Below, piece by piece: positions 16,524 through 26,497 of a stretch of DNA of 64,000 nt. Both the position numbers and the translations under genes were made by a program. The DNA comes from Thalassobaculum fulvum (GTDB taxonomy: Bacteria; Pseudomonadota; Alphaproteobacteria; Thalassobaculales; Thalassobaculaceae), in NCBI RefSeq assembly GCF_014652915.1, contig NZ_BMZS01000010.1:62001-126000 (forward strand), in the 5' to 3' direction. Below the pieces are notes generated by a model that ran no database searches, was not told the DNA's origin, and worked only from the letters and a program-made list of their open reading frames with translations. Every line of letters begins with the position of its first letter. Position 1 is the first letter of the stretch.

Positions 16524-17830
16524 CCGAGCTCAGCAACGACACGATCGGCATCATCGGCGTCATCGCCCTCCTGGTGATGGTGATCATCGGGGTGCGCGTG
16601 TACATCGCGGCCGCGACCGTCGGCTTCGTCGGTCTGGTGGCCATCATCGGCTGGGACGCGGGCGCCGGAATGGTCGGCACGATCCCGCACTCGAAGTCGG
16701 TCACCTACACGCTGTCCGTGCTGCCGATGTTCATCCTGATCGGCTATCTGGCGTTCCACGCCGGCATCACCCAGGCGCTGTTCGACGCGGCGCGCAAGTG
16801 GCTGGGGTGGATGCCCGGTGGACTGGCGGTGGCATCGGTGATGGCCACGGCCGGCTTCGCCGCGGTGTCGGGGGCTTCGACCGCGACCGCGGCGGTGTTC
16901 GCCCGGGTGGCGATCCCCGAGATGCTGTCGGCCGGCTATTCGCGTCGGATCGCGGCGGGCGTGGTGGCGGCCGGCGGAACCCTGGCAACCCTGATTCCGC
17001 CGAGCGCGATCCTGGTGATCTACGCGATCATCGTGGAGGAATCGGTCGGGCAGCTGCTGCTGGCCGGCTTCATCCCCGGGATCGTCTCGGCGCTGATCTA
17101 CGTCGCGATCATCCTGATCTGGGCCAAGATCGACCCGAAGATCGGCCCGGCGATCAAGGGATACACCTGGACCGACCGGGTCAAGGCGATACCCGGCACC
17201 TTCCCGGTGGTCGCGGTGGTCGTCATCATCTTCAGCGCCATGTACTTCGGCTGGGCGACCCCGACCGAGGCGGGAGCGCTGGGGGCGTTCGTGGTGTTCC
17301 TCATGGCGATGATGAAGGGCATGCGCTGGGACGCCCTGAAGGCGTCGCTGCTCGACACCGCCAAGCTCACCGTGATGATCTTCAGCCTGATCTGGGGCGT
17401 GCTGGCGTTCGTGCGGTTCCTCGGGTTCGCCGGCCTGCCGGAGCACTTCACCAACTTCATCGTCTCGCTGCCGTTCGAGCCGTGGGTGGTGATGGTCTGC
17501 ATCCTGATCGCCTACGCGATCCTCGGCATGTTCATGGACGCGATCGGCATGCTCCTGCTGACCCTGCCGGTCGTGTACCCGGCGGTGATGGCGCTCGGCT
17601 ACGACTCGATCTGGTTCGGGATCATCGTCGTGAAGATGGCCGAGGTCTGCCTGGTGACGCCGCCGATCGGCCTGAACTGCTTCGTGGTGTCGGCGGTCCG
17701 TCCGGACATCCCGATCTCCACGGTGTTCCGGGGCGTCGGCCCGTTCGTGGTCGCCGACTTCATCACCGTGGCGGTGTTCATGATCTGGCCGGAAGTGATC
17801 ACCTGGCTGCCGCAGACCCTGCTGAACTAG
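16520..17830 (+). CDS. dctM: TRAP transporter large permease (DctM family)
   Basis: A 436-residue membrane protein of about 12 helices, normal for the family. The GTG start at 16520 overlaps the dctQ stop and has AAGGGGAGGG upstream. Typical stretches include LPMFILIGYLAFHAG, ASTATAAVFARVAIPEM, GTLATLIPPSAILVIY and VTPPIGLNCFVV. It is the sodium-driven transport subunit; the three genes make a complete TRAP system. Confidence 0.93.
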   Translation: MTELSNDTIGIIGVIALLVMVIIGVRVYIAAATVGFVGLVAIIGWDAGAGMVGTIPHSKSVTYTLSVLPMFILIGYLAFHAGITQALFDAARKWLGWMPGGLAVASVMATAGFAAVSGASTATAAVFARVAIPEMLSAGYSRRIAAGVVAAGGTLATLIPPSAILVIYAIIVEESVGQLLLAGFIPGIVSALIYVAIILIWAKIDPKIGPAIKGYTWTDRVKAIPGTFPVVAVVVIIFSAMYFGWATPTEAGALGAFVVFLMAMMKGMRWDALKASLLDTAKLTVMIFSLIWGVLAFVRFLGFAGLPEHFTNFIVSLPFEPWVVMVCILIAYAILGMFMDAIGMLLLTLPVVYPAVMALGYDSIWFGIIVVKMAEVCLVTPPIGLNCFVVSAVRPDIPISTVFRGVGPFVVADFITVAVFMIWPEVITWLPQTLLN

Positions 17831-17840
17831 CCCTTCGGAG

Positions 17841-17872
17841 CGGGAGGGGGCGGCGGGTTCCGCCTCCTCCCG
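17841..17872. terminator. Hairpin between dctM and convergent PAS gene
   Basis: CGGGAGGGGGCGG (17841-17853) pairs with CCGCCTCCTCCCG (17860-17872) with one G-T pair and a 6-base loop. It sits in the 49-bp gap between two convergent genes and probably ends both. Confidence 0.55.
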
Positions 17873-17879
17873 GGTTCCG

Positions 17880-18410
17880 CTACCAGGTGGCGCCCGGCCC
17901 GAAGGCGCCCTGCAGCCCCTCGTAGACGATTGCGCCCAGGACGGCCTCTATCAGGCCGGTCTTGCGATCGCGGAACGGCAGCAGGACCTGCTCGTGGTCG
18001 TCGTAGTTGTCCCTGAAACGGAACGTCGAGCGGCCGTGGAAATGTCCCGGCAGGCCGGTCTCGGCCATCTGGTTCAGCAGTCGTACGGTCCGCGACAGGG
18101 ATACGCCGGGTATCTGTTCGTCGACCAGTTCGCAGCCGGTGAAGTCGCGTCCCAGAGCATCGACCAGGTGCGAGCCGGCGAGGCGCAGGCGCCAGCCCGG
18201 CCCGGGGATGCGTTCCAGCAGAAACAGGTAGGGCAGGGCGCGGCTCGGCAGGTCGACCGGGTCGAACTGCTGTCTCGCCGGCGGCCGCTCGCCGTCGTGC
18301 AGCCCCAGCCAATACATGAGGACCATCCGGATCGGGGCGTTCACCGATCGGCGCAGCAACCTCTGACCTTCGAGATAGGACGGATCGGTCGAATGGGTTT
18401 CATGCGCCAT
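17880..18410 (-). CDS. PAS_5-family protein
   Basis: A 176-residue soluble protein made almost entirely of one PAS_5 domain, a family common in Rhodospirillales and relatives. Visible hallmarks are LRRSVNAPIRMVLMYWLG at the start and then a region of the type LPYLFLLERIPGPGWRLRLAGS, followed by GRDFTGCEL and DNYDDHEQVLLPF. There is no output domain. Function of these stand-alone PAS proteins is unknown; a sensor or partner role is inferred only from the fold. Confidence 0.8.
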   Translation of the reverse strand: MAHETHSTDPSYLEGQRLLRRSVNAPIRMVLMYWLGLHDGERPPARQQFDPVDLPSRALPYLFLLERIPGPGWRLRLAGSHLVDALGRDFTGCELVDEQIPGVSLSRTVRLLNQMAETGLPGHFHGRSTFRFRDNYDDHEQVLLPFRDRKTGLIEAVLGAIVYEGLQGAFGPGATW

Positions 18411-18523
18411 GCACTGGCCTTGACCGGGCTGACCGAGGTTCGGGCAGCTTCGCCGAGGACCTTACCATGCGTTGTCCGACGGCGTCAGCCTCCTGAGCCC
18501 GAGTGCCGCACCCGAGGGACGGG

Positions 18524-19438
18524 CTACGCCGGACGATACGTCCGGGAAGCGGTGTCGTGGAACAGTGCTCGCCGATCGGCCGCGGCGAGGTCGGCGGTGA
18601 TCTCCTTCAGTCCGGCGAAGATCTCGTCATAGGTGGCACACAGGGAATCGACCGGGAAATTGCTGGCCACCATGCAGCGATCGGCGCCGAACAGCCGTAT
18701 CGTATCCAGGACGATCGCCCGCTGCAGATCCGGCGTCCATCGCTGTCCGGGGACGCCGATGCCGGAGATCTTGACCATCGTGTTCGGCCGGTCGGCCAGG
18801 GCCGCCATCGCGTTTCGCCAGCCGTCGAGCCCGGCCGGCGAACGGTCCGAGGGAAGCCCGGTATGGTTGAGAACTATCAGGGTATCGGGAAAGTCGCGGG
18901 CCAGGTCGGCGGCTTCGCCGAGATGCCACCATGGGGTCTGCAGGTCGTAGTGCAGCCCGTGCCGGGACAGCAGGCGATAGCCGGCCCGGAACGCCGGGTC
19001 CGCCATCGACCCGGGGGCCCCGGCCACGAAGGCGTCGGGGGACGGCGCCGCCGCCGGCTTCTGGCGTACCGAGCGGACCAGCGGGAAGGCGGCGTGGCCG
19101 GCCAGCACCTCCGCGATGTCCTCCCGCGCGAACCAGGCCTGGCCGACCATCGCGTGCGGCCAGCCGGTGCGGTCGTGCAGGGCGTGCAGCCAGCGGGTCT
19201 CGCCGACCGGGTCGCGCGGGTCCCATTCGGCCTCCATGTGTACCGACTTCACGACCCGGTGCCGGCCGTGGTCGCCGAGGAAGTCGTCGATCAGGTAGCT
19301 GCGCTGCCGAAGCGCCGAGTAGTCGCCGTAGCGGAACGGGATGACGTGGTCTTCCAGCCATGGGTAGCGGCCGTGGCCCAGGTCCCAGAAATGATGGTGC
19401 GCGTCGATGATCGGCAGGTCGGCATCGGCGTCGGTCAC
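18524..19438 (-). CDS. Amidohydrolase-family metal-dependent hydrolase
   Basis: A 304-residue TIM-barrel hydrolase of the amidohydrolase 2 group (fuconolactonase/4-sulfomuconolactonase-like). The N-terminal metal motif IDAHHHFWDLG, the NHTG strand end near residue 200, and ASNFPVDSL with its Asp near the C-terminus match the family. The GTG at 19438 has GGGAGG just upstream, so upstream in-frame codons were not used. Lactone hydrolysis in sugar or aromatic breakdown is the usual role; the substrate is unknown. It is divergent from the ThDP enzyme gene. Confidence 0.8.
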   Translation of the reverse strand: MTDADADLPIIDAHHHFWDLGHGRYPWLEDHVIPFRYGDYSALRQRSYLIDDFLGDHGRHRVVKSVHMEAEWDPRDPVGETRWLHALHDRTGWPHAMVGQAWFAREDIAEVLAGHAAFPLVRSVRQKPAAAPSPDAFVAGAPGSMADPAFRAGYRLLSRHGLHYDLQTPWWHLGEAADLARDFPDTLIVLNHTGLPSDRSPAGLDGWRNAMAALADRPNTMVKISGIGVPGQRWTPDLQRAIVLDTIRLFGADRCMVASNFPVDSLCATYDEIFAGLKEITADLAAADRRALFHDTASRTYRPA

Positions 19439-19573
19439 GGGATCCTCCCACAGGCTGGTCTTCCGGAATGAAGCCCGCCCCGGGAACGCTTTGGCAAGCG
19501 CATGGTCTTGTTCGACGCGTCGTGTCCGTCCATGATCGGGCGGTCTGAACATTCAGCTTCCAGGACGATCCTC

Positions 19574-21121
19574 ATGAACGGCGCGGAATCCCTCGTGCGC
19601 ACGCTGGTCGCGTCCGGCGTCGACGTCTGCTTCACCAACCCCGGCACCTCGGAGATGCATTTCGTCGCCGCCCTCGACCGGGTCGACGGCATGCGGTGCG
19701 TGCTCGGGCTGTTCGAAGGGGTCGTCACCGGCATGGCGGACGGCTACGCCCGCATGGCCGACAAGCCGGCGTCGACGCTGCTGCATCTCGGCCCGGGCCT
19801 CGGCAACGGCCTCGCCAATCTGCACAACGCCAAGAAGGCGTTCACGCCGGTCGTCAACATCGTCGGCGAGCACGCGACCTATCACATCGAGCACGACGCA
19901 CCGCTGACCGCGGACATCGAGGGTATCGCCCGGCCGGTCTCGGGCTGGGTGAAGACCTCGAAGAGCGCGAAGGACGTGGCGGCCGACGGGGCCGCCGCGG
20001 TCGCTGCCTCGATGGGCCCTCCGGGGCAGATCGCCACGCTGATCCTGCCGGCCAACACCGCCTGGGACGAATCCGACGGCCCGGCCCTGCCGGTGGCGCC
20101 GGCGCCGCTGCCGGGCCCGGACCCGCAGGCGATCCGCGAGGCGGCGGCGGCGTTGACTTCCGGCGCCGAGACCCTGATCCACATGTCGGGGCGGGCGCTG
20201 CGGGCCGACACCCTGGAGATCGCCGGCCGGATCGCCGCGAAGACCGGTTGCCGTCTGTCGTGCCAGACCTCGAACGGCCGCTGGCAGCGCGGCGCCGGTC
20301 GGGTCGCGATCGAGCGCATCCAGTACCCGGTCGACATCGCGCTGAAGCAGCTGGCGTCGGTCAAGCACATCGTCCTGCTCGGGGCCAAGGTCCCGGTGGC
20401 GTTCTTCGCCTACCCGAACAAGCCGAGCGTGCTCATCCCCGACGGCTGCGCGGTGCATCGGTTGGCCGAGATGGGCGACGACCATCACGCCGTACTGTCG
20501 GCGCTGTGCGACGAACTGGATGCCTGGAACGCGGAGCCGGAGCTGCAGGAGAGCAAGCGGCCGGAGCTGGCGACCGGGGCGCTGACGCCGGAGGCGGTGG
20601 CCTGCGCGCTCGGCAACCTGATGCCGGAGAACGCGATCGTCGCCGACGAGAGCGTCACCGCCGGGCGCGGCTTCATGCCGTACACGGTCGGGGCGGCGCC
20701 GCATGACTGGCTGGCGCTGACCGGCGGGTCGATCGGCCTCGGCCTGCCCTACGCGACCGGGGCGGCGATCGCCTGTCCGGACCGCAAGGTGATCTGCACC
20801 GAGGGCGACGGGTCCGGCATGTACACCCTGCAGGCGCTCTGGACCCAGGCGCGCGAGGGCTGCGACGTGGTGAACGTGATCTTCGCCAACCGGTCGTACG
20901 CGATCCTGCGGCACGAACTGACCAACGTCGGGGCGCAGAACCCGGGACGCAAGGCGATCGACATGCTGACCCTCGACCGGCCGGAGCTCGACTGGGTGGC
21001 GCTGGGCAAGGGCATGGGCGTGCCCGGTGTGCGGGTCGACAGCGCCGAGACGTTCAACGATGCGCTCGCCCGGGCGATCGCCGAGCCCGGGCCGCACCTG
21101 ATCGAGGCCTGGATGGCGTAG
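19574..21121 (+). CDS. Thiamine-diphosphate enzyme, acetolactate synthase large-subunit-like
   Basis: A 515-residue ThDP-dependent enzyme. The pyrimidine domain starts ESLVRTLVASGVDVCFTNPG with the catalytic Glu in LGLFEGVVTGMADGYARM. The ThDP/Mg site is GDGSGMYTLQALW followed by an Asn about 28 residues on (FANRSYAIL). It is shorter than true IlvB (about 560-600) and no small subunit gene follows. It belongs to a family commonly labelled acetolactate synthase but related to benzoylformate decarboxylase, so the keto acid it uses is open. Confidence 0.82.
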   Translation: MNGAESLVRTLVASGVDVCFTNPGTSEMHFVAALDRVDGMRCVLGLFEGVVTGMADGYARMADKPASTLLHLGPGLGNGLANLHNAKKAFTPVVNIVGEHATYHIEHDAPLTADIEGIARPVSGWVKTSKSAKDVAADGAAAVAASMGPPGQIATLILPANTAWDESDGPALPVAPAPLPGPDPQAIREAAAALTSGAETLIHMSGRALRADTLEIAGRIAAKTGCRLSCQTSNGRWQRGAGRVAIERIQYPVDIALKQLASVKHIVLLGAKVPVAFFAYPNKPSVLIPDGCAVHRLAEMGDDHHAVLSALCDELDAWNAEPELQESKRPELATGALTPEAVACALGNLMPENAIVADESVTAGRGFMPYTVGAAPHDWLALTGGSIGLGLPYATGAAIACPDRKVICTEGDGSGMYTLQALWTQAREGCDVVNVIFANRSYAILRHELTNVGAQNPGRKAIDMLTLDRPELDWVALGKGMGVPGVRVDSAETFNDALARAIAEPGPHLIEAWMA

Positions 21122-21271
21122 GGTGTATGTCGGCGAGCCTTCGGGTATTGCAGGGAATGGTCGATTTCAAATAACGAATATTCTTGATTAATTATATGTG
21201 AAACAAGGAATGATTAAGACTCTCTTCCTACCCTCTTGGGACGCATACGTTTCCGGAGGGGGGAGAGGGAC

Positions 21272-23374
21272 ATGGCTGGCATCCAAATCACCATTCGAAA
21301 CAGCCTATTGACGGTCACAGGCTTGCTGTCGCTCGGCGTTGTCGTGCTGGCGGGGCTGGAGAGCGTGCGAGCCTGGAACGGCTATCGGGAGTCGACCTAC
21401 GTCGCCGAAGGAAACCGCACCTCGGACCTGCTGCTGACCGCGGCCGGCAACTGGGCGGTGGAGCGCGGGCTCAGCAATGCGGCGTTGGCGGACTGGAACC
21501 CGGCCTCCAAGCAGGTCCTGGCCCAGATCGCGGAGCGTCGCGCGACCGCGGACGCGGCATACGCCCAGGGCATGTCCGAGATCCGGGGAGCCCCCGCGTT
21601 CCGGGGACGCGACGACCTGATCGCGAGCGTTGCCGCCGCGTATGCCAAGGTCGGGGAACTGAGAGCGAAGCTCGACAAGGATCTCGGCCAGATGAAGGTC
21701 GGCCGCTCGGCCGATGTCACGAAGGACTGGGTTCCGGTCATGACGTCGCTGATCATGATCTCGCAGGAGCTTCGGACGGCCGCGCAGTATCTGCCGCACA
21801 CGATCGAGACGCGCATCCTGTTGGCCCAGGACGTCAAGCACGCCGTCTGGACCATGAGCGAGTATGCCGGCCGCGAGCGGGCGATCGTCGGTGGCCTCAT
21901 CTCGGGCGGAACCGCGATGTCTCCGGCGGCGACGCAGCGTCTGACCGAGCTCCGCGGCCGGGTCGAGCAGGCCTGGACCGGGGTGCGGATCTATCTCGCC
22001 AAGGAGGTTGCGGCGCCGGAGATCACCGCGGCGGCCGAGCGTGTGAAGGAGGAGTTCTTCGGGACGTTCCAGGAGGTTCGGGCGCAGGTCTACGCCGCGG
22101 GCCAGAAGGGCTCTGACTACCCGGTCGACGGGGCCGAATGGATCGCCGCGGCGACCCGCGCCATCGACAGCCTGCTCGAGCTGTCGCGCGCCGCCAGCGT
22201 CGCCAGCGCCCGCCTCGCCGAATCGTCGGAAGGGGACAGCGTCTGGTCCATGGGGGTGAACGGGACGGTGCTGCTGGCGGCCGCTCTGCTCACCGTCCTC
22301 GCGTTCTGGATCGTTCTGAAACGGGTTGTCGGGCCGGTGAACCGGCTGACCGGGGGGATGCGGGCCCTGGCGGACGGCGATCTCGACGTCGCGCTGCCGA
22401 GCGGCGACGGCGGCGACGAGATCGCCGCCATGGCGAGGTCCGTCGAGGTGTTCCGGCAGAACGCCCGCGCGGTGCAGCGGCTGGAGACCGAGCAGAAGGA
22501 GGCGGCGGAGCGCGCCGAGGCCGAGAAACGCCGCACGATGAACGAACTCGCCGACAGTTTCGATGCCAGCGTCAAGGCGGTGGTCGGTGCGGTCGCACGG
22601 GCGGCGGAGGAACTGCAGGCGACCGCCGGCTCGATGTCGGCGACCGCCGAGCAGGCGAACTCGCAGGCGGCGGCCGTCGCGGCGGCGGCAGGCGAGGCGT
22701 CGAGCAACGTCCAGACGGTCGCGACCGCGTCCGAGGAACTGGCGGCGTCGATCTCGGAGATCGGCCGCCAGGCCGGCGAATCGCGCCGGATCGCCACCTC
22801 GGCGGTCGAGCGGGCGGAGGCGACCAACCGCCAGGTCGAAGGCCTTGTCGAAGCGGCCCGGCGGATCGGCGACGTGATTTCGCTGATCCAGGACATCGCC
22901 GAGCAGACCAACCTGCTGGCGCTGAACGCGACCATCGAGGCGGCCCGCGCCGGCGACGCCGGCAAGGGCTTCGCGGTGGTGGCCTCGGAGGTCAAGAGCC
23001 TGGCCACCCAGGTGGCCGGCGCGACCAGCGAGATATCGGAGCAGATCTCCGGCATTCAGTCGGCGACCGGTGAGGCGGCGGGATCGATCCGCGGGATCGC
23101 CGAGACGATCGCGGAGATCAACGAGAACGTCGCCTCGATCGCCGCGGCGGTCGAGCAGCAGAACGCGGCGACGAACGAGATATCCCGGAACGTCCAGGAG
23201 GCCTCGACCGGTACCGAGGAGGTGTCCCGGAACACCCACGGGCTGACCGAAGCCTCGCGCGAGACCGGTACCGCGGCGAACCAGGTCCTGGCGGCTTCCG
23301 GCGGGCTCGCGCAGGACGCCCAGAAGCTCGCGCGCGAGGTCGAAGCGTTCGTCGCGCGCGTCCGGGCGAGTTGA
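21272..23374 (+). CDS. Methyl-accepting chemotaxis protein, transmembrane
   Basis: A 700-residue chemoreceptor. One membrane helix lies at about 10-30, a large alpha-helical periplasmic sensor at 31-325, a second helix at about 330-350, HAMP at 352-405, and the signalling domain up to the C-terminus. The conserved hairpin tip ([20 protein letters not shown], residues about 540-560) is intact. The ATG at 21272 has a purine-rich site (GGAGGGGGGAGAGGG). The AT-rich upstream DNA contains GAATATTC (21176-21183), also found before the other receptor gene at 45266. No che genes are nearby; ligand unknown. Confidence 0.92.
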   Translation: MAGIQITIRNSLLTVTGLLSLGVVVLAGLESVRAWNGYRESTYVAEGNRTSDLLLTAAGNWAVERGLSNAALADWNPASKQVLAQIAERRATADAAYAQGMSEIRGAPAFRGRDDLIASVAAAYAKVGELRAKLDKDLGQMKVGRSADVTKDWVPVMTSLIMISQELRTAAQYLPHTIETRILLAQDVKHAVWTMSEYAGRERAIVGGLISGGTAMSPAATQRLTELRGRVEQAWTGVRIYLAKEVAAPEITAAAERVKEEFFGTFQEVRAQVYAAGQKGSDYPVDGAEWIAAATRAIDSLLELSRAASVASARLAESSEGDSVWSMGVNGTVLLAAALLTVLAFWIVLKRVVGPVNRLTGGMRALADGDLDVALPSGDGGDEIAAMARSVEVFRQNARAVQRLETEQKEAAERAEAEKRRTMNELADSFDASVKAVVGAVARAAEELQATAGSMSATAEQANSQAAAVAAAAGEASSNVQTVATASEELAASISEIGRQAGESRRIATSAVERAEATNRQVEGLVEAARRIGDVISLIQDIAEQTNLLALNATIEAARAGDAGKGFAVVASEVKSLATQVAGATSEISEQISGIQSATGEAAGSIRGIAETIAEINENVASIAAAVEQQNAATNEISRNVQEASTGTEEVSRNTHGLTEASRETGTAANQVLAASGGLAQDAQKLAREVEAFVARVRAS

Positions 23375-23604
23375 CCGGGCGCGTTGACCGGGTTCGCCGG
23401 GCCGGTAGCGAAATATTAGGACATTGAGCCGAATCTCCGGTTGCGCAGTTCGACGGAGGCGTGGCTGGACGTTCGGTGCCTGACGCCGGTTCCCGACAGG
23501 CGGAAACTGACGAGGGTCACACAGGTGATGGCTTTCATCGATTGGCCGAGCGATGGATTCGTCCTGGACGGGTCACCCGCGGGGCGGCCGGGCGATCGCC
23601 GCCG

Positions 23605-25152
23605 ATGGCCGGGGGGTGGGTCGTGATCGAGACGAGCCCGGAGCTGGCGATGCTGGACGCTCTGGACGAGGGAGTGGTCGCGATCGACGACAGCTACTCG
23701 ATCGTGTTCTTCAACCGATCGGCCGAGCGGATGTTCGGCTACTCCAGTCTGGAGCTGCTCGGCCGGCCCCTCGACGTGCTTCTGCCGGAGGCCCACCGGG
23801 CCGCGCATCGCTCGCAGGTCGAGGGGTTCCGTCGGGACGGTCCGACCAGCCGGAAGATGAGCCAGCGCACCGAGGTGGCCGGACGCCGCAAGAGCGGCGA
23901 GACCTTCGACGCCGAGGCCTCGATCGCCAAGACGACCATCGACGGGCGCAGGGTCCTGATGGCGGTGGTCCGGGACGTCACCAGGCGCAAGAAGGCAGAG
24001 GCGCGGCTGCGCGACCTCGAGCAGCGGCAGCGCACGATCCTGGAGACCTGCGGCGATGCGATCGTGCTGGTCGACACCGAGACCGGCAGGGTCATCGACG
24101 CCAACAGCCGTGCCGGCGTGCTGTTCGGATGCGACCTCTCCGAGCTGATCGGCGTGCACCGGGACGATCTTCACTCGGGGGCCGGTCCCCGGGGCGCCGC
24201 CGCCCGCATCCGGACGGGGGCCGAATCCGGCCCCGAACCCGGCCCCGTGGCGGCGATCCGCCGGCGCGACGGTACGCTGGTGCCGGTCGAGGTCACGCAC
24301 CGCGTCACCGACATCGAGGGACGCTCGACGCTGGTCGAGTTCGTGCGCGACATCTCCTACCACAAGGAGCGGGAGCGCGAGCTGGTCGAGGCCCGCGAGG
24401 CGGCGCGCCTGGCCAACGAGAGCAAGACCCGGTTCCTCGCCAACATGAGCCATGAGCTGCGCACGCCGCTGAACGCGGTGATCGGCATGTCGGAGATGAT
24501 CCGGGACGCGTTCTGGGGGCCGCTCGGCCATCCGAAGTACGCCGAGTACGCAGCCGATATCAACGACAGCGGGCGGCACCTGCTGGACCTGATCAACGAC
24601 ATCCTCGATCTGTCCCGCATCGAGCTCGACAAGGTTCCGTTGCGGGACGAGCCGATCGATCTGGGAGAGCTGGTCGATCAGTGTCGCCGGACGGTCATGA
24701 GCCTGATCCGCGAGCGCGGCCTGACCTGGTCGAACCGGATGAGCGGCGCCGAAATCCTGCTCGGGGACCGCCGGGCGGTTCGGCAGATGCTGCTGAACCT
24801 GCTGTCCAACGCCATCAAGCACACACCGAAGGGCGGTGAGGTGTCGGTCATCGCCGGGCCGGGACCGAACGGCGGGCTGGCCCTGACGGTTGCGGACACC
24901 GGAGCCGGCATCCCCGCCGACCGCCTGTCGACCATCACCGAGCCGTTCAACCTCGACATCGACATCAGCGTCAGCCGCCAGGGCGGGGCCGGCCTCGGGC
25001 TGACGATCACCAAACGGCTGCTCGAGCGGCACGGCGGTGAACTGCTGGTCGACAGCAGGGTGGGCGAGGGCACGACCGTGCACCTGATGTTCCCGGACGA
25101 GCGGCTCCGCTCGCGAGACGACGTCTCCGGGAGGCGTACATCCGCGGAGTGA
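23605..25152 (+). CDS. PAS-domain sensor histidine kinase
   Basis: A soluble hybrid-free kinase of about 515 residues: two PAS domains (about 8-125 and 130-250), a HisKA domain with phosphoacceptor in FLANMSHELRTPLNAVIG (His 283), and an HATPase domain with LLNLLSNAIKHTPKG, VADTGAGIP and GGAGLGLTI. There is no transmembrane segment, so it senses a cytoplasmic signal. The start is uncertain: ATG at 23605 or GTG at 23623, the latter having a G-rich sequence upstream. No response regulator gene adjoins it. It sits 230 bp after the chemoreceptor gene. Confidence 0.88.
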   Translation: MAGGWVVIETSPELAMLDALDEGVVAIDDSYSIVFFNRSAERMFGYSSLELLGRPLDVLLPEAHRAAHRSQVEGFRRDGPTSRKMSQRTEVAGRRKSGETFDAEASIAKTTIDGRRVLMAVVRDVTRRKKAEARLRDLEQRQRTILETCGDAIVLVDTETGRVIDANSRAGVLFGCDLSELIGVHRDDLHSGAGPRGAAARIRTGAESGPEPGPVAAIRRRDGTLVPVEVTHRVTDIEGRSTLVEFVRDISYHKERERELVEAREAARLANESKTRFLANMSHELRTPLNAVIGMSEMIRDAFWGPLGHPKYAEYAADINDSGRHLLDLINDILDLSRIELDKVPLRDEPIDLGELVDQCRRTVMSLIRERGLTWSNRMSGAEILLGDRRAVRQMLLNLLSNAIKHTPKGGEVSVIAGPGPNGGLALTVADTGAGIPADRLSTITEPFNLDIDISVSRQGGAGLGLTITKRLLERHGGELLVDSRVGEGTTVHLMFPDERLRSRDDVSGRRTSAE

Positions 25153-25155
25153 CGC

Positions 25156-25176
25156 GGGCGGCGGCCGCTGCCGCCC
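25156..25176. terminator. Short GC hairpin after the kinase gene
   Basis: GGGCGGC (25156-25162) and GCCGCCC (25170-25176) form a 7-bp stem with a 7-base loop directly after the kinase stop codon. No T-run follows, so termination is only suggested. Confidence 0.35.
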
Positions 25177-25254
25177 GGCGGCGTCCGGCGTCCGGAAGAG
25201 GTTGCGCGGTGGCCGTGCTAGTGTCACTAAGGCTGCAAACCAGTCCGTCCGTCC

Positions 25255-26391
25255 ATGCTCGATCCCAAGAAGCTCGTCGACTCCGATAAACTGGCGGCTC
25301 AGCACCTCGCGACAGAGCTCAACGCCGGCTCGTCGCGGGTGTATCACGTCGACCGGCTGCATCGGCTGGTGCAGGACACCGGCGCCGGGCCCGAGCAGTT
25401 CCTGTTCCGGCATCCCGAGCTGCACCGGATCATCTTCGTCAAGCAGGCCATTCGCGACGACCAGTTCCTGGCCGGGCGCTTGAACCGGGTCGGCACCAAG
25501 CTGTACTTCGCCTTCAACGAGACCAACGTCCTGGAGGGCGGGAAGTCGATCTTCGTCGGCGACCCCAACTTCGACGACGCGTTGGCCTTCCAGGCCGGGT
25601 TCGAGCGCAAGCGCGGGGTCGAGGACTACATCCACGACCGCGACATCATCCAGATCCTCGATCAGCTTCCGTCGCTCGACCCGTTCCTGCTGAAGGACCG
25701 GCTGCTGGCGGAGGGGATCGACCCGCATCCCGGCTATTTCGAGATCACCCAGGAAGAGTGGAGCAAGCTCCGCGACCACGTGATGTCCCGGTTCCGGCCG
25801 ATCGTCCAGTTCGCCTATGGCGGTCTCGACGCCGCGCGGGCCCAGTCGCGCCTCCGGTTGCTGGTCGAGAAGATCTGGGCCGCCAAGGACATGGAGACGC
25901 TGGCGCCGATCATTCAGGCGATGGAACTCGACCCGAAGGAGGCGCCGGTCGCGCTGCACGCCTGGAAGGGCGTGATCTACTACGACTACCGGATGGCGTC
26001 GCTGGAGGCGGAGATCCGGCGCTTCGCCGAGTGGCTGGGCAACGGCGCCGAGCCGATCGACCTGATCCCGTCGGCCAACCGGAAGGTCGTGCTGGACGTC
26101 CGGGACGCCACCCGGGCGGTGCTGCGGGAGCGCTGGCGCAAGGCCAGGGCCCGGCTCGAGGAATACAATACCGCCTACCGCAAGCTGTTCGTCGAGAAGC
26201 AGAGCCCGGGACCGTTCATCGCGTTTCTCGGCAACGCCTCGGATATCTTCGCCGAACTCGGGGATTCGCTGTCGCGCCTGGATCATGCCAACGAGGTCTG
26301 GCAGTCGGTGACCGAGCGCTACGGCAGCAAGCACCTGAAGTACGAGCCGCTGCACCAGCTGCTGTCGCTGGCGTACCGTATCCTGGAATAG
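25255..26391 (+). CDS. Conserved-looking protein of unknown function
   Basis: A 378-residue soluble protein I do not recognise. It has no signal peptide or membrane helix. The N-terminal half is mixed alpha/beta (IIFVKQAIRDDQFLAG, GTKLYFAFNE); the C-terminal half from about 180 is mostly helical with many Arg, Glu and Ala, including a likely coiled stretch at about 285-315. Codon use is typical for the genome. The ATG at 25255 is the only good start. It stands alone between a hairpin and the transsulfuration genes, so context does not suggest a role. Confidence 0.75.
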   Translation: MLDPKKLVDSDKLAAQHLATELNAGSSRVYHVDRLHRLVQDTGAGPEQFLFRHPELHRIIFVKQAIRDDQFLAGRLNRVGTKLYFAFNETNVLEGGKSIFVGDPNFDDALAFQAGFERKRGVEDYIHDRDIIQILDQLPSLDPFLLKDRLLAEGIDPHPGYFEITQEEWSKLRDHVMSRFRPIVQFAYGGLDAARAQSRLRLLVEKIWAAKDMETLAPIIQAMELDPKEAPVALHAWKGVIYYDYRMASLEAEIRRFAEWLGNGAEPIDLIPSANRKVVLDVRDATRAVLRERWRKARARLEEYNTAYRKLFVEKQSPGPFIAFLGNASDIFAELGDSLSRLDHANEVWQSVTERYGSKHLKYEPLHQLLSLAYRILE

Positions 26392-26497
26392 CCGGCATTC
26401 GCCGCGCGGAACGGCTGTCGCGCGGTGCGGTCACTTTCGGCGGCGGGGCGCGTCCCCATATTCCCGGTCCCGAGACAGCGGCGCAGAGGAGACGGTC

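Noticed and set aside
23416-26355. 979-codon open frame antisense to the kinase and unknown gene
   Set aside because: It mirrors codon bias of the opposite strand and shows no family motifs; the HisKA and HATPase motifs prove the plus strand.
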